Assembly (NCBI GenBank): GCA_040754295.1
Contig: JBFMCQ010000004.1
Location: forward strand, 1 to 64,000
Direction of reading: 5' to 3'
DNA length: 64,000 bases
DNA from: Solimonas sp040754295
GTDB lineage: Bacteria > Pseudomonadota > Gammaproteobacteria > Nevskiales > Nevskiaceae
Shown here piece after piece: positions 33,773-42,679 of the stretch. A model generated the notes under the pieces. That model made no database searches, had not been told where the DNA came from, and was given only the letters and a program-made list of their open reading frames with translations. Numbering within the stretch: position 1 is the first letter of the stretch; each line of letters begins with the position of its first letter. A program made the translations under genes and the position numbers.

Positions 33773-35041
33773 ATGGCTTCCGTACTCCTGATTCTCGCTG
33801 CACTGGCCGGCGCGCTGATCGGCGCCTTTTTCGGCGCGCGCCTGTTCGGCCCGCGCGAGCGCACGGCCGAGCTGCTTGCGGCTCTCGAGCGCCTCGAGCG
33901 CGTGCTGCGCGAGGAGGCGGGGCAATCCCGCCGCGAGCATGCCGAAGCGGCGCTGCAGCAGCGCGGCGAGCTGAACACGCGGCTGCAGCAAGCCTTCGAT
34001 GAAGCGCGCGCCGGGCGCAAGGAACAGGCGGAAACGCTGACGAAGTTCGGCGAGGCCCAGGCGCAGCAGGCCGCCGCGCTGCGTGCCGCGGTCGAGGACG
34101 GCCTCAAGACGCTGCGCCAGGAGAACAGCGAGAAGCTCGAGCAGATGCGTCGCACCGTCGACGAAAAGCTGCACGAAACCCTGGAGAAGCGCCTCGGCGA
34201 CTCGTTCCGGCTCGTCAGCGAGCGCCTGGAGCAGGTGCACAAGGGGCTGGGCGAGATGCAGACGCTGGCCTCGGGCGTCGGCGATCTCAAGCGCGTGCTC
34301 ACCAACGTCAAATCGCGCGGCATCTTCGGCGAAGTGCAGCTCGCGGCGCTGCTGGAGCAGGTGCTGACCGTTGAGCAGTACGCCGCCAACGTCGCCACCA
34401 AACCGGGCAGCGGCGAGCGCGTGGAGTTTGCGATCCGCCTGCCCGGCCGCGACAGCGACGCCGTCTGGCTGCCGATCGACGCCAAGTTCCCGCGCGAAGA
34501 CTACGAGCGCCTGCTCGATGCGCAGGAGCGCGCCGACCCTGTGGCTGCCGAAGCCGCCGCGGCGGCGCTGGAGCGCCGCATCCGCGACGAAGCGCAGAAG
34601 ATCGCCGACAAGTACGTGTCGCCGCCGCACACGACCGACTTCGCGATCCTGTTCCTGCCGACCGAAGGCCTCTACGCGGAAGTTCTGCGGCGCCCCGGCC
34701 TGTTCGAATCGCTGCAGCGCGAGCACCGCGTCAGCGTCGCCGGCCCGACCAATCTCCTGGCCTTCCTCAACAGCCTGCAGATGGGCTTCCGCACGCTGAC
34801 GATCGAGAAGCGCTCCAGCGAAGTCTGGCAGGTGCTCGGCGCGGTCAAGACCGAGTTCAGCAAGTTCGGCGACGTGCTCGACAAGGTACGCAAGAAGCTC
34901 GACGAAGCCACCACGCAGCTCGACCAGACCGGCGTGCGCACGCGCGCGATCACGCGCCGCCTGCGCACCGTCCAGGAGCTGCCCGACCCGCAGGCCGAGC
35001 AGCTCCTGGGTCCCGTCGTCGAAGGCAGCGACGAGGAGTGA
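33773..35041 (+). CDS. rmuC: DNA recombination protein RmuC
   Basis: A 422-residue protein with an N-terminal membrane helix (about 3-22), a long coiled coil (about 30-165) and a PD-(D/E)xK-like RmuC domain (about 170-370): KSRGIFGEVQLAALLEQVL, LPIDAKFPREDYERL and VAGPTNLLAFLNSLQMGF. RmuC limits inversions at short inverted repeats. The start is the ATG giving MASVLLILAAL; longer in-frame starts run into the upstream palindrome. Confidence 0.95.
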   Translation: MASVLLILAALAGALIGAFFGARLFGPRERTAELLAALERLERVLREEAGQSRREHAEAALQQRGELNTRLQQAFDEARAGRKEQAETLTKFGEAQAQQAAALRAAVEDGLKTLRQENSEKLEQMRRTVDEKLHETLEKRLGDSFRLVSERLEQVHKGLGEMQTLASGVGDLKRVLTNVKSRGIFGEVQLAALLEQVLTVEQYAANVATKPGSGERVEFAIRLPGRDSDAVWLPIDAKFPREDYERLLDAQERADPVAAEAAAAALERRIRDEAQKIADKYVSPPHTTDFAILFLPTEGLYAEVLRRPGLFESLQREHRVSVAGPTNLLAFLNSLQMGFRTLTIEKRSSEVWQVLGAVKTEFSKFGDVLDKVRKKLDEATTQLDQTGVRTRAITRRLRTVQELPDPQAEQLLGPVVEGSDEE

Positions 35042-35123
35042 CACAGACCGGCGGGTGACGCGGCGCTCTTCGGTGCGTCCGGCACGTCGCGCCGGTGCAG
35101 GTGCGCGCCTGTTGATGAGCGCG

Positions 35124-35729
35124 TCAGAAGCCGACCGATGCAGCGCGCGCCGAGCACTCGCAGTAGGCCATCAGCGCGCGGCGCAGCTCCGGCAGCTTGC
35201 GGCGGGCGCGATATTCGACGCGCGCCACGCTGACGACCATGGCGGTGAGCAGCTGAGCGCGCGCTTCGGCGAGATCGCACGCGGCCGCCGACAGCGCGGC
35301 GCGCGCGAGCAGTGCCGCGGCGCCCTGGGTACGCACCAGCAGGCCCTGACCGCGCGGATCGAGCTGCAGCGCATATGCGAGGTCCTGCAGCGCGGGCTGC
35401 GCAAGGCTGTAGTCCAGATAGGTTTCGTACAGCGTCTCCAGCTGCAGCAGACCGGGGCGCATGCCATGCGTGGCGCTGATGATGCGATCGCGCGCCTGGG
35501 TGAACAGCGCGTTGAACAGCGCGCTGCGCAGCTCGATGGTGTCGATGAAGTGCTGCTCGCACTCGCCGCGGCTGCACACTCCGGCCGCCTGCAGCGCCGT
35601 GGCGTCGATCATCGCCGCGCCGTGACCGCCCGCGATCAGCGCACAGGCGGCCTCGACGATGCGCCGCTTCGCGGCTGCCCGGTCTTTGCTGCCTGCCTCC
35701 GTCGCTCGCCCGCCTTCGCTTCCCGTCAT
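35124..35729 (-). CDS. TetR-family transcriptional regulator
   Basis: A 201-residue protein with an N-terminal helix-turn-helix (about 15-65: RRIVEAACALIAGGHGAAM, QAAGVCSRGECEQHFI) and a helical ligand-binding domain. The helix-turn-helix is slightly atypical, with two Cys and GECEQHF where YYHF is usual. The start ATG gives MTGSEGGR. No gene under its control is obvious; the beta-propeller gene lies on the other side of a 376-base gap. Confidence 0.85.
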   Translation of the reverse strand: MTGSEGGRATEAGSKDRAAAKRRIVEAACALIAGGHGAAMIDATALQAAGVCSRGECEQHFIDTIELRSALFNALFTQARDRIISATHGMRPGLLQLETLYETYLDYSLAQPALQDLAYALQLDPRGQGLLVRTQGAAALLARAALSAAACDLAEARAQLLTAMVVSVARVEYRARRKLPELRRALMAYCECSARAASVGF

Positions 35730-36105
35730 GTCGGCCTTCCCCGCGGTATGCCGAGATGCTAGGCGCCGGCTGCGTCCGGAACAATTGGCCGATCGGCTAG
35801 GGTTGACGTCAAGAAGCATATTTGCCACGGATTAAGCGGATGAACACGGGTCAAGATCGAGCGACTGGCGTGCCGCTTACAGCAATCCGTGTGGTGCTGC
35901 GCGGGCGCGCGGAAAAACAGCTCCCCTATCCGTGTCTGTCCGTGTTCGTCCGTGGCCAACTGCATTTTCTCGGTTGGTCCGATGGGGCCGCGCCGGCATG
36001 TGTGCGGTGCTCCCCGCTGGGAAATCCGCCCCCATCGGCGAGGCGGCATCGCCCCGGCCCCTATGATCCGGCGCTCGACACACCAAGACCGGAGTCCCTC
36101 TCCTG
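35730..36105. other. Intergenic gap carrying an inverted repeat
   Basis: A 376-base gap between divergent genes (TetR regulator and beta-propeller). GGCCGATCGGC and TTGACGTCAA are small palindromes near 35780-35815 and could be regulator sites. The rest is dominated by the repeat at 35824-35956. No open frame looks coding. Confidence 0.45.
35824..35956. repeat. Inverted pair of GCCACGGA-type repeats
   Basis: The left arm (35824-35849, starting GCCACGGATTAAGCGGATG) and the right arm (35930-35956, ending TTCGTCCGTGGC) are imperfect complements of about 26 bases with 80 bases between. Internally each arm repeats CACGGA-like units. This is a dispersed type seen in several proteobacterial genomes. 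Confidence 0.6.
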
Positions 36106-37359
36106 ATGACGCCGCGCACCGCCCGCGACCGTTCCGCCGTGAGCCGGCGCCTGCTGCCGGCGTGCCTGCTGGCGCTCGTGCTGGCCGGCGTCGCGCGTGC
36201 ACAGCATGAGGCGCCGCTGCGCGACGTCATCGTCGTCGGCAACAACTGGGACGGCACCGCGGATATCATCGACGCGCACAGCTTCGAGCGCATCAAGCGC
36301 CTGAACATCGTGCCGGACCGCGCACAGCGCGTTGCCGAGATCGAGTCGAGCTTCGTCCGGCGCATCTACTTCCGACTGATCCGCCGGTTCATCGGCGAAG
36401 GGCACGACCAGCTCGTCGACGATCTGTTTCCGTCGAACGACGGGCGCTTTCTGTACGTCTCTCGGCCGAGCTTCGCCGACGTCGTGGCGATCGACGTCGA
36501 CAGCGGCGGGATCGTGTGGCGCACGCCGGTCGAGGGCTACCGCGCCGACCATGCAGCGATTTCGCCGGACGGCCGCACGCTGCTGGTTTCCGCGTCCACG
36601 GCGCGCAGGGTGCACGCGATCGACACCGCGACGGGCCGCATCGTCGGCGGCTTCGATTCCGGCGACCAGCCGCATGAAAGCAACTACTCCGCGGACGGCA
36701 GGCGCATCTACCACGCCAGCATCGGCAAGGTGTTCGTGCCGGCCACGGCGCGCTGGCTCGACTGGATCAAGGGCGACCGCTGGTTCCAGATCGTCGACGC
36801 GCAGACCTACGAAGTGCTCGAGCGCATCGACATCGGCGAGAAGCTCGAGGAATTCGGCATGCCGTGGATCGACTCGGCGGTGCGGCCGATGGCGGTGGCG
36901 CCGGACGAGCGCCACGTCTATCTGCAGGTGTCGTTCTTCCACGGCTTCTTCGAGTACGACCTGAAGCAGGACCGGATCACGCGCGCGCTGAAACTGCCGG
37001 TGCCCGAGGAGATCGAGAAGCTGCCGTACCGCAAGTATCAGCTCAATTCCGCACACCACGGACTGGCGATCAATTCCCAAGGCACCAAGCTGTGCGTCGC
37101 CGCGACGATGTCCGGTTATGCCGCGATCGTCGACCGCGCCAGCTTCGAGTTCACGACGACCGCACTTGCCGAGACGCCGCTCGGTGCGAAGCCGTACTGG
37201 GCCACCGAAAGCGCCGACGGCCGCTACTGCTACGTCTCCGTGAGCGAGCAGGATCGCCTGGCGGTGATCGCCTTCGACGATGGCCGCGAAGTCGCCAGTG
37301 TGCCGGTCGGCGACCATCCGCAGCGCGTGCGCACCGGGAGACTCCGCGTTGGCGGGTAA
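36106..37359 (+). CDS. Exported YVTN-type beta-propeller protein
   Basis: A 417-residue protein with a signal peptide (about 1-33, ending ARA before QHE) and a seven-bladed-type propeller built of repeats such as DVIVVGNNWDGTADIIDAH, VVAIDVDSGGIVWRT, VHAIDTATGRIVGGFDSG and LAVIAFDDGREVASVPVG. It is of the YncE/YVTN family; several members bind DNA or sit in surface complexes. A segment around 190-250 (WLDWIKGDRWFQIV) is unlike plain repeats. The last ten residues are Arg/Gly-rich. Confidence 0.82.
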   Translation: MTPRTARDRSAVSRRLLPACLLALVLAGVARAQHEAPLRDVIVVGNNWDGTADIIDAHSFERIKRLNIVPDRAQRVAEIESSFVRRIYFRLIRRFIGEGHDQLVDDLFPSNDGRFLYVSRPSFADVVAIDVDSGGIVWRTPVEGYRADHAAISPDGRTLLVSASTARRVHAIDTATGRIVGGFDSGDQPHESNYSADGRRIYHASIGKVFVPATARWLDWIKGDRWFQIVDAQTYEVLERIDIGEKLEEFGMPWIDSAVRPMAVAPDERHVYLQVSFFHGFFEYDLKQDRITRALKLPVPEEIEKLPYRKYQLNSAHHGLAINSQGTKLCVAATMSGYAAIVDRASFEFTTTALAETPLGAKPYWATESADGRYCYVSVSEQDRLAVIAFDDGREVASVPVGDHPQRVRTGRLRVGG

Positions 37360-37612
37360 CCCGATCCCTCTCGCGCCCCGCTGGGGTGACAGGGTCGGCA
37401 AGCGAACGCCGCGCCGGCGCAGCCGGCGCTGTGCGCCGATCACCCTACTCCTTCCGCAGGAAGATCCTTCGGATCGGCTGCTGCGCACTGCGCCACCGCA
37501 AACCCGCCGTCCGAGCAGCTGACCGGCGTGCGCTGGCCGCTGTAGCCAGGGAAAGGGCGACTTTTCTCCGGCCGCTCGGCTTTTTTGGCATACTGGCCGA
37601 GGAGATCCGTCA

Positions 37613-37837
37613 ATGGCAGACGTCGAAAACCTCGTGCTGGAACAACTGCGCCACATCCGCGGCGCAGTCGATCGCATCGCCGGCGACATGCGCGAAACCA
37701 AGATGCGCATGGGCAACGTCGAACAGCAGATCGCCGGCCTGTACGGCATGTATGCAACCGTATCGTCCAGACTCGACCGCGTCGAAGCGCGGATCGAACG
37801 AATCGAACAGCGTCTGGAACTGGCGGACACGCACTGA
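37613..37837 (+). CDS. Small coiled-coil protein
   Basis: A 74-residue protein that is almost entirely heptad-like: LEQLRHIRGAVDRIAGDM, then VSSRLDRVEARIERIEQRL. Small proteins of this type recur in proteobacteria, often close to toxin genes, but no role is established. It sits alone; no toxin-like partner is seen within the 174 bases after it. Confidence 0.6.
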   Translation: MADVENLVLEQLRHIRGAVDRIAGDMRETKMRMGNVEQQIAGLYGMYATVSSRLDRVEARIERIEQRLELADTH

Positions 37838-38011
37838 ACCATCCTGGTGGCTGCGGCGGCTCGGCACTCGCCCGTCGGGGCTCGGGTCGCGGCGCAGAAA
37901 CGGCTGCAGCGTTCTGCGAAGGGGACGGACGCCGGCTTCCATTCGACGGCGTCGCGGCGGTAAGCGCGAGGCTCTTGATTCCGGCGCGGGGTTCGGCGAT
38001 AAGACGCGGCC

Positions 38012-39031
38012 GTGACGACTCCCCATTCATTCGATCTTCAGCCGACCCTGCGCGGGCCGACGCTGAAGCTGCGGCCGCTCGTCGAGGGCGACTTCGAGGC
38101 GGTCTATCGTGCCGCATCCGACCCGCTGATCTGGGCGCAGCATCCGGCGCCGGACCGCTATCAGCGGCCGGTGTTCGAGAAGTGGTTTGCCGACGCGATG
38201 GCCTCGAAAGGCGCGCTCGTGGTCGAGAACGCGGCAGGCGAGGTCATCGGCTCGTCGCGCTACTACGATTGGGCGCCGGCGGCACAGGAGATCGCCGTCG
38301 GGTTCACGTTTCTGACGCGCGCGCACTGGGGCGGCGCGACCAACGGCGAGCTCAAGACGCTCATGCTCGACCACGCGTTCCGGTGGGCACGCAGGGTCTG
38401 GTTTCACGTCGGGCCGGGCAATATTCGTTCACAGAAAGCCCTGGCCAGGATCGGCGCACAGCTTTCCCATCGCGGACTGCTGCAGACGCCCTCGGGTGCG
38501 CTGGACTACCTGTTCTTCAAGATCGACGCCGACGCGTGGCGGCGTCGCATCGACGGCGTTTCGAGGCCTGCATTGGACATCCGCACGGACGATCTGCGCG
38601 GTGCAGAGATCATCGCGCTGTTGCAGGAGCACCTGGACGAGATGTACCGCGTCTCGCCGCCGGAAAGCGTCCATGCGCTCGATCTCGACGGCCTGCGCCG
38701 GCCGGACATCACGTTCTGGAGCGCATGGCTCGGCGGCGAGCTGGCGGGCTGCGGCGCGCTCAAGGAGCTGAGCACCGAGCACGCCGAGATCAAGTCGATG
38801 CGCACAGCGTGGACGCACCAGCGCAAGGGCGTTGCCTCCACGGTGCTGCGGCACATCCTCGGCGAGGCGCAGCGTCGCGGCTATCGCCGGCTGAGTCTGG
38901 AAACCGGCTCGATGGCGCACTTCGACCCGGCGCGCCGGTTGTACGCCTCGTTCGGCTTCGAGTATTGCGGTCCGTTCGGGCAGTACGTCGACGATCCGAA
39001 TAGTGTGTTCATGACGAAGACGCTGCGCTGA
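38012..39031 (+). CDS. Tandem GNAT acetyltransferase fusion
   Basis: A 339-residue protein made of two GNAT domains. Residues 1-180 are RimJ/RimL-like (LKLRPLVEGDFEAVYRAASD, VGPGNIRSQKALARIGAQL). Residues 185-339 resemble small YsnE/PhnO-type acetyltransferases (IKSMRTAWTHQRKGVASTVL is the acetyl-CoA loop, ending FGFEYCGPFGQYVDDPNSVF). Each domain has its own acetyl-CoA site; in the first the pyrophosphate loop is less clear (AHWGGATNGEL). The start is GTG. Substrates are unknown. Confidence 0.85.
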   Translation: MTTPHSFDLQPTLRGPTLKLRPLVEGDFEAVYRAASDPLIWAQHPAPDRYQRPVFEKWFADAMASKGALVVENAAGEVIGSSRYYDWAPAAQEIAVGFTFLTRAHWGGATNGELKTLMLDHAFRWARRVWFHVGPGNIRSQKALARIGAQLSHRGLLQTPSGALDYLFFKIDADAWRRRIDGVSRPALDIRTDDLRGAEIIALLQEHLDEMYRVSPPESVHALDLDGLRRPDITFWSAWLGGELAGCGALKELSTEHAEIKSMRTAWTHQRKGVASTVLRHILGEAQRRGYRRLSLETGSMAHFDPARRLYASFGFEYCGPFGQYVDDPNSVFMTKTLR

Positions 39032-39047
39032 GTCGTCCGAGCTTCGC

Positions 39048-39803
39048 CTACCCCAGACAGGCCATGCCGCCGTCCACGCCGATCGACTGGCCGTTGATGT
39101 AGCGGCAGTCGTCCGAGCACAGCGCGACGACGAAGCGGCCGATGTCGTGCTCGCAGTCGCCGGCGCGCTTCATCGGCGTCTTGTCGATGAACGCGCGGTA
39201 CTCGTCCGGCCGCGCCGCGGCCCAGCGCTGCATGCCGGTGGCGAACGCCAGCGGCAGGATCGCGTTGGTGCGGATGCCTTCGGCGGCCCATTCGCAGGCG
39301 GCGGCACGCGTCAGCTGGCGCATCGCCTCCTTGACCGCGGCATAGCCGCCGGAACCGGTCATGTCCCATTGCTTGCCCGCCTGCGACGCCAGATTGACGA
39401 TGCAGCCGCCGTTCCTCAGATGCGGCCGGCACAGCTTCATCAGCCGGAACGCGGCGAGCGGACCGGACTCCCAGCCGGCGATGAACTCCGCGTCGCTGAG
39501 CTGCTCGAGTGTGCCCAGCGCCGGCTCCTGTGCGTTGTTGACGAGAATGTCGAGCCGCCCGAGGCGCGTGACGGCGGTGTCGACACAGGCGGCAAGCGCA
39601 GCCGGGTCGCGGACATCGCATTCGATGGCCAGCGCCCGGCCACCCCGCTGCCCGATCTGCTGCACGGTGGCGTCGAGCTTCGACTTCGTGCGTCCCGCGA
39701 CCGCGACCGCAACGCCTTCACCGGCGAGCGCGTACGCGATGCCCTGGCCGATGCCCTGCCCCGCGCCGGTGATCAGCGCGACTTTGCCGGCGAGTCCAGT
39801 CAT
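39048..39803 (-). CDS. Short-chain dehydrogenase/reductase
   Basis: A 251-residue SDR. The NAD(P) motif TGAGQGIGQG is at 12-21, NNAQ replaces the usual NNAG near 89-92, Ser in VNLASQAG, and the catalytic YAAVK near 154-158. The Arg in VAVAGRTKSKL suggests NADPH preference. The substrate is unknown. The quinone-reductase-like gene lies 17 bases upstream on the same strand, so they are probably co-transcribed. Confidence 0.9.
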   Translation of the reverse strand: MTGLAGKVALITGAGQGIGQGIAYALAGEGVAVAVAGRTKSKLDATVQQIGQRGGRALAIECDVRDPAALAACVDTAVTRLGRLDILVNNAQEPALGTLEQLSDAEFIAGWESGPLAAFRLMKLCRPHLRNGGCIVNLASQAGKQWDMTGSGGYAAVKEAMRQLTRAAACEWAAEGIRTNAILPLAFATGMQRWAAARPDEYRAFIDKTPMKRAGDCEHDIGRFVVALCSDDCRYINGQSIGVDGGMACLG

Positions 39804-39820
39804 GTCCGTCTCCGCGGCCG

Positions 39821-40795
39821 CTAGGCGACGAGAATCGACGAGCCGGTCGTGCGGCGCGCTTCGAGGTCGCGATGCGCCTGCGCGGCGTCGGCGAGCGGAT
39901 AGCGGTGGTGGACTTCGATCTTCACCTTGCCGCTCTCCACGATCTCGAACAGCTCCGCGCCCATCGCTTCGTAGTCCGCGCGCTCCGCGGTGTAGTGGAA
40001 CAGCGACGGGCGCGTGATGTACAGCGAACCGCGCGACGCCAGCTCGTTGAGCGAGAACGGCGGCACCGCACCGGAGGCGTTGCCGTAGGACACCATCAGC
40101 CCACGCACAGCGAGACAGTCGAGCGAGCCGGTGAACGTGTCCTTGCCGACGCCGTCGTAAACCACCGGCACGCCGCGGCCGCCGGTGAGCTCGCGCACGC
40201 GCTCGACGAAGTTTTCGGTCCTGTAGTTGATCACGTGCGTGCAGCCGTGCGCTTTTGCGAGCCGCGCCTTGTCATCGGAGCCGACCGTGCCGATCATCGT
40301 CACGCCCAGTGCACGCGCCCACTGGCACGCGATCAGGCCGACGCCGCCGGCCGCGGCGTGGAACAGGATCGTCTCGCCGCCGCGCAGCGGATACGTGCGG
40401 CGCAGCAGGTATTGCACGGTCAGACCCTTGAGCATCATGCCGGCGGCGGTGTCGAAGCCGATCGCATCGGGCAGTTTGAGCAGCACGGCGGCCGGTAGCA
40501 CGCGCTCGGTCGCGTAGGCACCGACCGGGCCGCCGGCGTAGGCAACCCGGTCGCCGGGCCTGACGTGGCTCACGCCCGCGCCGACCGCCTCGACGACGCC
40601 CGCGCCCTCGAGCCCGATACCGCTCGGCAAGGCCAGGCGGTACAGTCCGCTGCGATGGTAGGTGTCGATGAAATTCACGCCGCAGGCGGCGTGCCGCACG
40701 CGTGCTTCACCGGGACCGGGCATGCCGACCTCGACATCGGCGCAGTGCATGACCTCGGGTCCGCCGACCTGCGAGATCCTGATCGCTTTGGCCAT
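39821..40795 (-). CDS. Quinone oxidoreductase-like zinc-less MDR protein
   Basis: A 324-residue medium-chain reductase of the QOR/QorA group. GVNFIDTYHRSGLYRL is the family N-terminal signature, and the NADPH-binding loop AAAGGVGLIACQWARALG is near 148-165. Zinc ligands of alcohol dehydrogenases are absent. It reduces quinones or enones with NADPH. It begins the two-gene unit with the SDR gene. Confidence 0.93.
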   Translation of the reverse strand: MAKAIRISQVGGPEVMHCADVEVGMPGPGEARVRHAACGVNFIDTYHRSGLYRLALPSGIGLEGAGVVEAVGAGVSHVRPGDRVAYAGGPVGAYATERVLPAAVLLKLPDAIGFDTAAGMMLKGLTVQYLLRRTYPLRGGETILFHAAAGGVGLIACQWARALGVTMIGTVGSDDKARLAKAHGCTHVINYRTENFVERVRELTGGRGVPVVYDGVGKDTFTGSLDCLAVRGLMVSYGNASGAVPPFSLNELASRGSLYITRPSLFHYTAERADYEAMGAELFEIVESGKVKIEVHHRYPLADAAQAHRDLEARRTTGSSILVA

Positions 40796-41028
40796 CCTTC
40801 GACTCCTTCGCTTGGCGGCACGGCCGGCCGCACGACCGCTACCGGCTCCGCATCCTACCGGAGCTCGCGCGCTTTCTGCCGCGACCCTACCGGTTCCGGC
40901 GACTCCGCCGGCGACCGGCGGCGCAGAGAATGGCCCCTCGTCCGCCCGCAGACCACGCCGATGACCACCACCGACGGATACCCGCGCTCGACGCCCACGC
41001 GCCGCTGGCACCGTCGCGTAGTGCCGGT

Positions 41029-42024
41029 TCAAACGAGCAGCACGGTCGCGAGCAGCAGCATCAACCCCATACCGAGAATGTCGGTGAAGGTGGTCAGGAA
41101 GATGCTGCTCGCCATCGCCGGGTCGGCACCGAAGCGCCGCAGCGTCACCGGCACGAGCACGCCGAAGATGCCGCTGCCGATGCAGGCGCCGATCATCGCC
41201 AGCAGCACGACCAGCGCCAGTATCGCCGGTTGCGCTGCGTCGCTGACGAGCGCGTAGCCGCCCATCGCGATCGCCGCGACGACACCGACAGCGGCGCCAT
41301 TGAGTGCGCCGAGCAGGATCTCCTTGCGCAGCAGGCGCCCGACCGGATAGTCCGCAAGCTCGCCCAGCGTCATGCCGCGCAGTGTGATCGCCAGCGCCTG
41401 GCAGCCGGTGTTGCCACTCTGTCCGGCGAGCACCGGCAGGAATGCGGCGAGCACGACGACGCGCGCGATCGTGTCCTCGAACAGGCTGACGACGAAGGCG
41501 GCCATGAACGCCGTCAGCAGATTCACCTGCAGCCACGGGTGGCGCATGCGGAAGGCTTCGAGCAGCGGCGTGCCGACGCGCTCGTGGCGATCGACGCCGA
41601 CCATCGAGCCCGCCTGGTTGCCGATCTCGGCGACCGTGCGCTCGACGAGCTTCCAGCCGCGCACCTGACCGAGCGGCATGCCGCCCTCGTCGACTACGGG
41701 ATAGCGCGAGTAGTGACGCTTGAGCACGGTGCCCATCGCGTTCGCCAGCAGCAGGTCGGGCGCGAGTGTGACCGGATCGCGCACCATGATGTCGGAGACC
41801 CGCTGCGACGGCTTGGCCAGCAGCAGGTCGCGCATGCCGAACACGCCGACGAGGCGTCCGCCGGCGTCGATCACGTAAACGTACGACACGTCCTCGGGGG
41901 TCGGGTGGTGGACCAGCAGATCGACGGCCGACGAGGCGGTCTGGTCCGCGCGCACGACGGCGGTCATCGGCTCCATGAAGTCGATGACCCTACCCAACCG
42001 TGCGCCCGCAGATTCGGCTTCCAT
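41029..42024 (-). CDS. MgtE-family divalent-cation transporter lacking the N domain
   Basis: A 331-residue protein. It has a CBS pair (about 15-135: MRDLLLAKPSQRVSDIM) and a five-helix MgtE membrane domain (about 160-331) with the pore motif LPVLAGQSGNTGCQALA. The N-terminal superhelical Mg-sensing domain of classical MgtE (about 130 residues) is missing. The start ATG follows GGAGGAGA. The pore looks intact, so Mg2+ or Co2+ transport is likely, with altered gating. Confidence 0.88.
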   Translation of the reverse strand: MEAESAGARLGRVIDFMEPMTAVVRADQTASSAVDLLVHHPTPEDVSYVYVIDAGGRLVGVFGMRDLLLAKPSQRVSDIMVRDPVTLAPDLLLANAMGTVLKRHYSRYPVVDEGGMPLGQVRGWKLVERTVAEIGNQAGSMVGVDRHERVGTPLLEAFRMRHPWLQVNLLTAFMAAFVVSLFEDTIARVVVLAAFLPVLAGQSGNTGCQALAITLRGMTLGELADYPVGRLLRKEILLGALNGAAVGVVAAIAMGGYALVSDAAQPAILALVVLLAMIGACIGSGIFGVLVPVTLRRFGADPAMASSIFLTTFTDILGMGLMLLLATVLLV

Positions 42025-42073
42025 GGATCGATCTCCTCCTTTTCGGGCGTTGCAGCGGCGCTACACTGCGCCC

Positions 42074-42604
42074 ATGATCCGCGAAATTCTCCGCATGGGC
42101 GATCCGCGGCTGCTGCAGGTCTCGCAGCCGGTACGGCAGTTCGGCACACAGGAGCTGTACGCGCTGCTGCAGGATATGCGCGAAACGATGGCCGCGGCGC
42201 AGGGCGCCGGACTCGCAGCGCCGCAGATCGGCGTACCGCTGCGCGTCGTGATCTTCGGCTTCGACCGCAATCCGCGCTACCCGCAGGCCGAGGCAGTGCC
42301 GTTCACGATCCTCTGCAACCCGGTGCTGACGCCGCTCGGCAACGAACTGGAGGAAGGCTGGGAAGGCTGCCTGAGCGTGCCCGGCATGCGCGGCCTCGTC
42401 CCGCGCCACAGGCGCCTGCGCTATGAAGGCTTCGACGAGCGCGGCGAGCCGATCGCACGCGAGGTGGCGGACTTCCACGCACGCGTCGTCCAGCACGAAA
42501 CCGATCACCTCGACGGCATCCTCTACCCGATGCGCATCCGCGACCTGCGCTCGTTCGGTTTCACCGACGTGCTGTTCCCCGGGCAGGCGCCGATCGAGGA
42601 TTGA
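42074..42604 (+). CDS. def: Peptide deformylase
   Basis: A 176-residue metallopeptidase that removes the N-formyl group from nascent proteins. All three motifs are present: GAGLAAPQIG (about 43-52), EGCLSVPG (about 96-103) and HETDHLDG (about 138-145), giving the Cys and two His metal ligands and the catalytic Glu. The start ATG gives MIREILRMGDP. No fmt gene is adjacent, so this may be a second or stand-alone deformylase. Confidence 0.96.
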   Translation: MIREILRMGDPRLLQVSQPVRQFGTQELYALLQDMRETMAAAQGAGLAAPQIGVPLRVVIFGFDRNPRYPQAEAVPFTILCNPVLTPLGNELEEGWEGCLSVPGMRGLVPRHRRLRYEGFDERGEPIAREVADFHARVVQHETDHLDGILYPMRIRDLRSFGFTDVLFPGQAPIED

Positions 42605-42679
42605 CGAGACGCGATCTCGCAGTAGATGGCCCCGACACCGCGGCACCGCGCCGGCAGGCAAAGCCGTACACTGTCGCGC

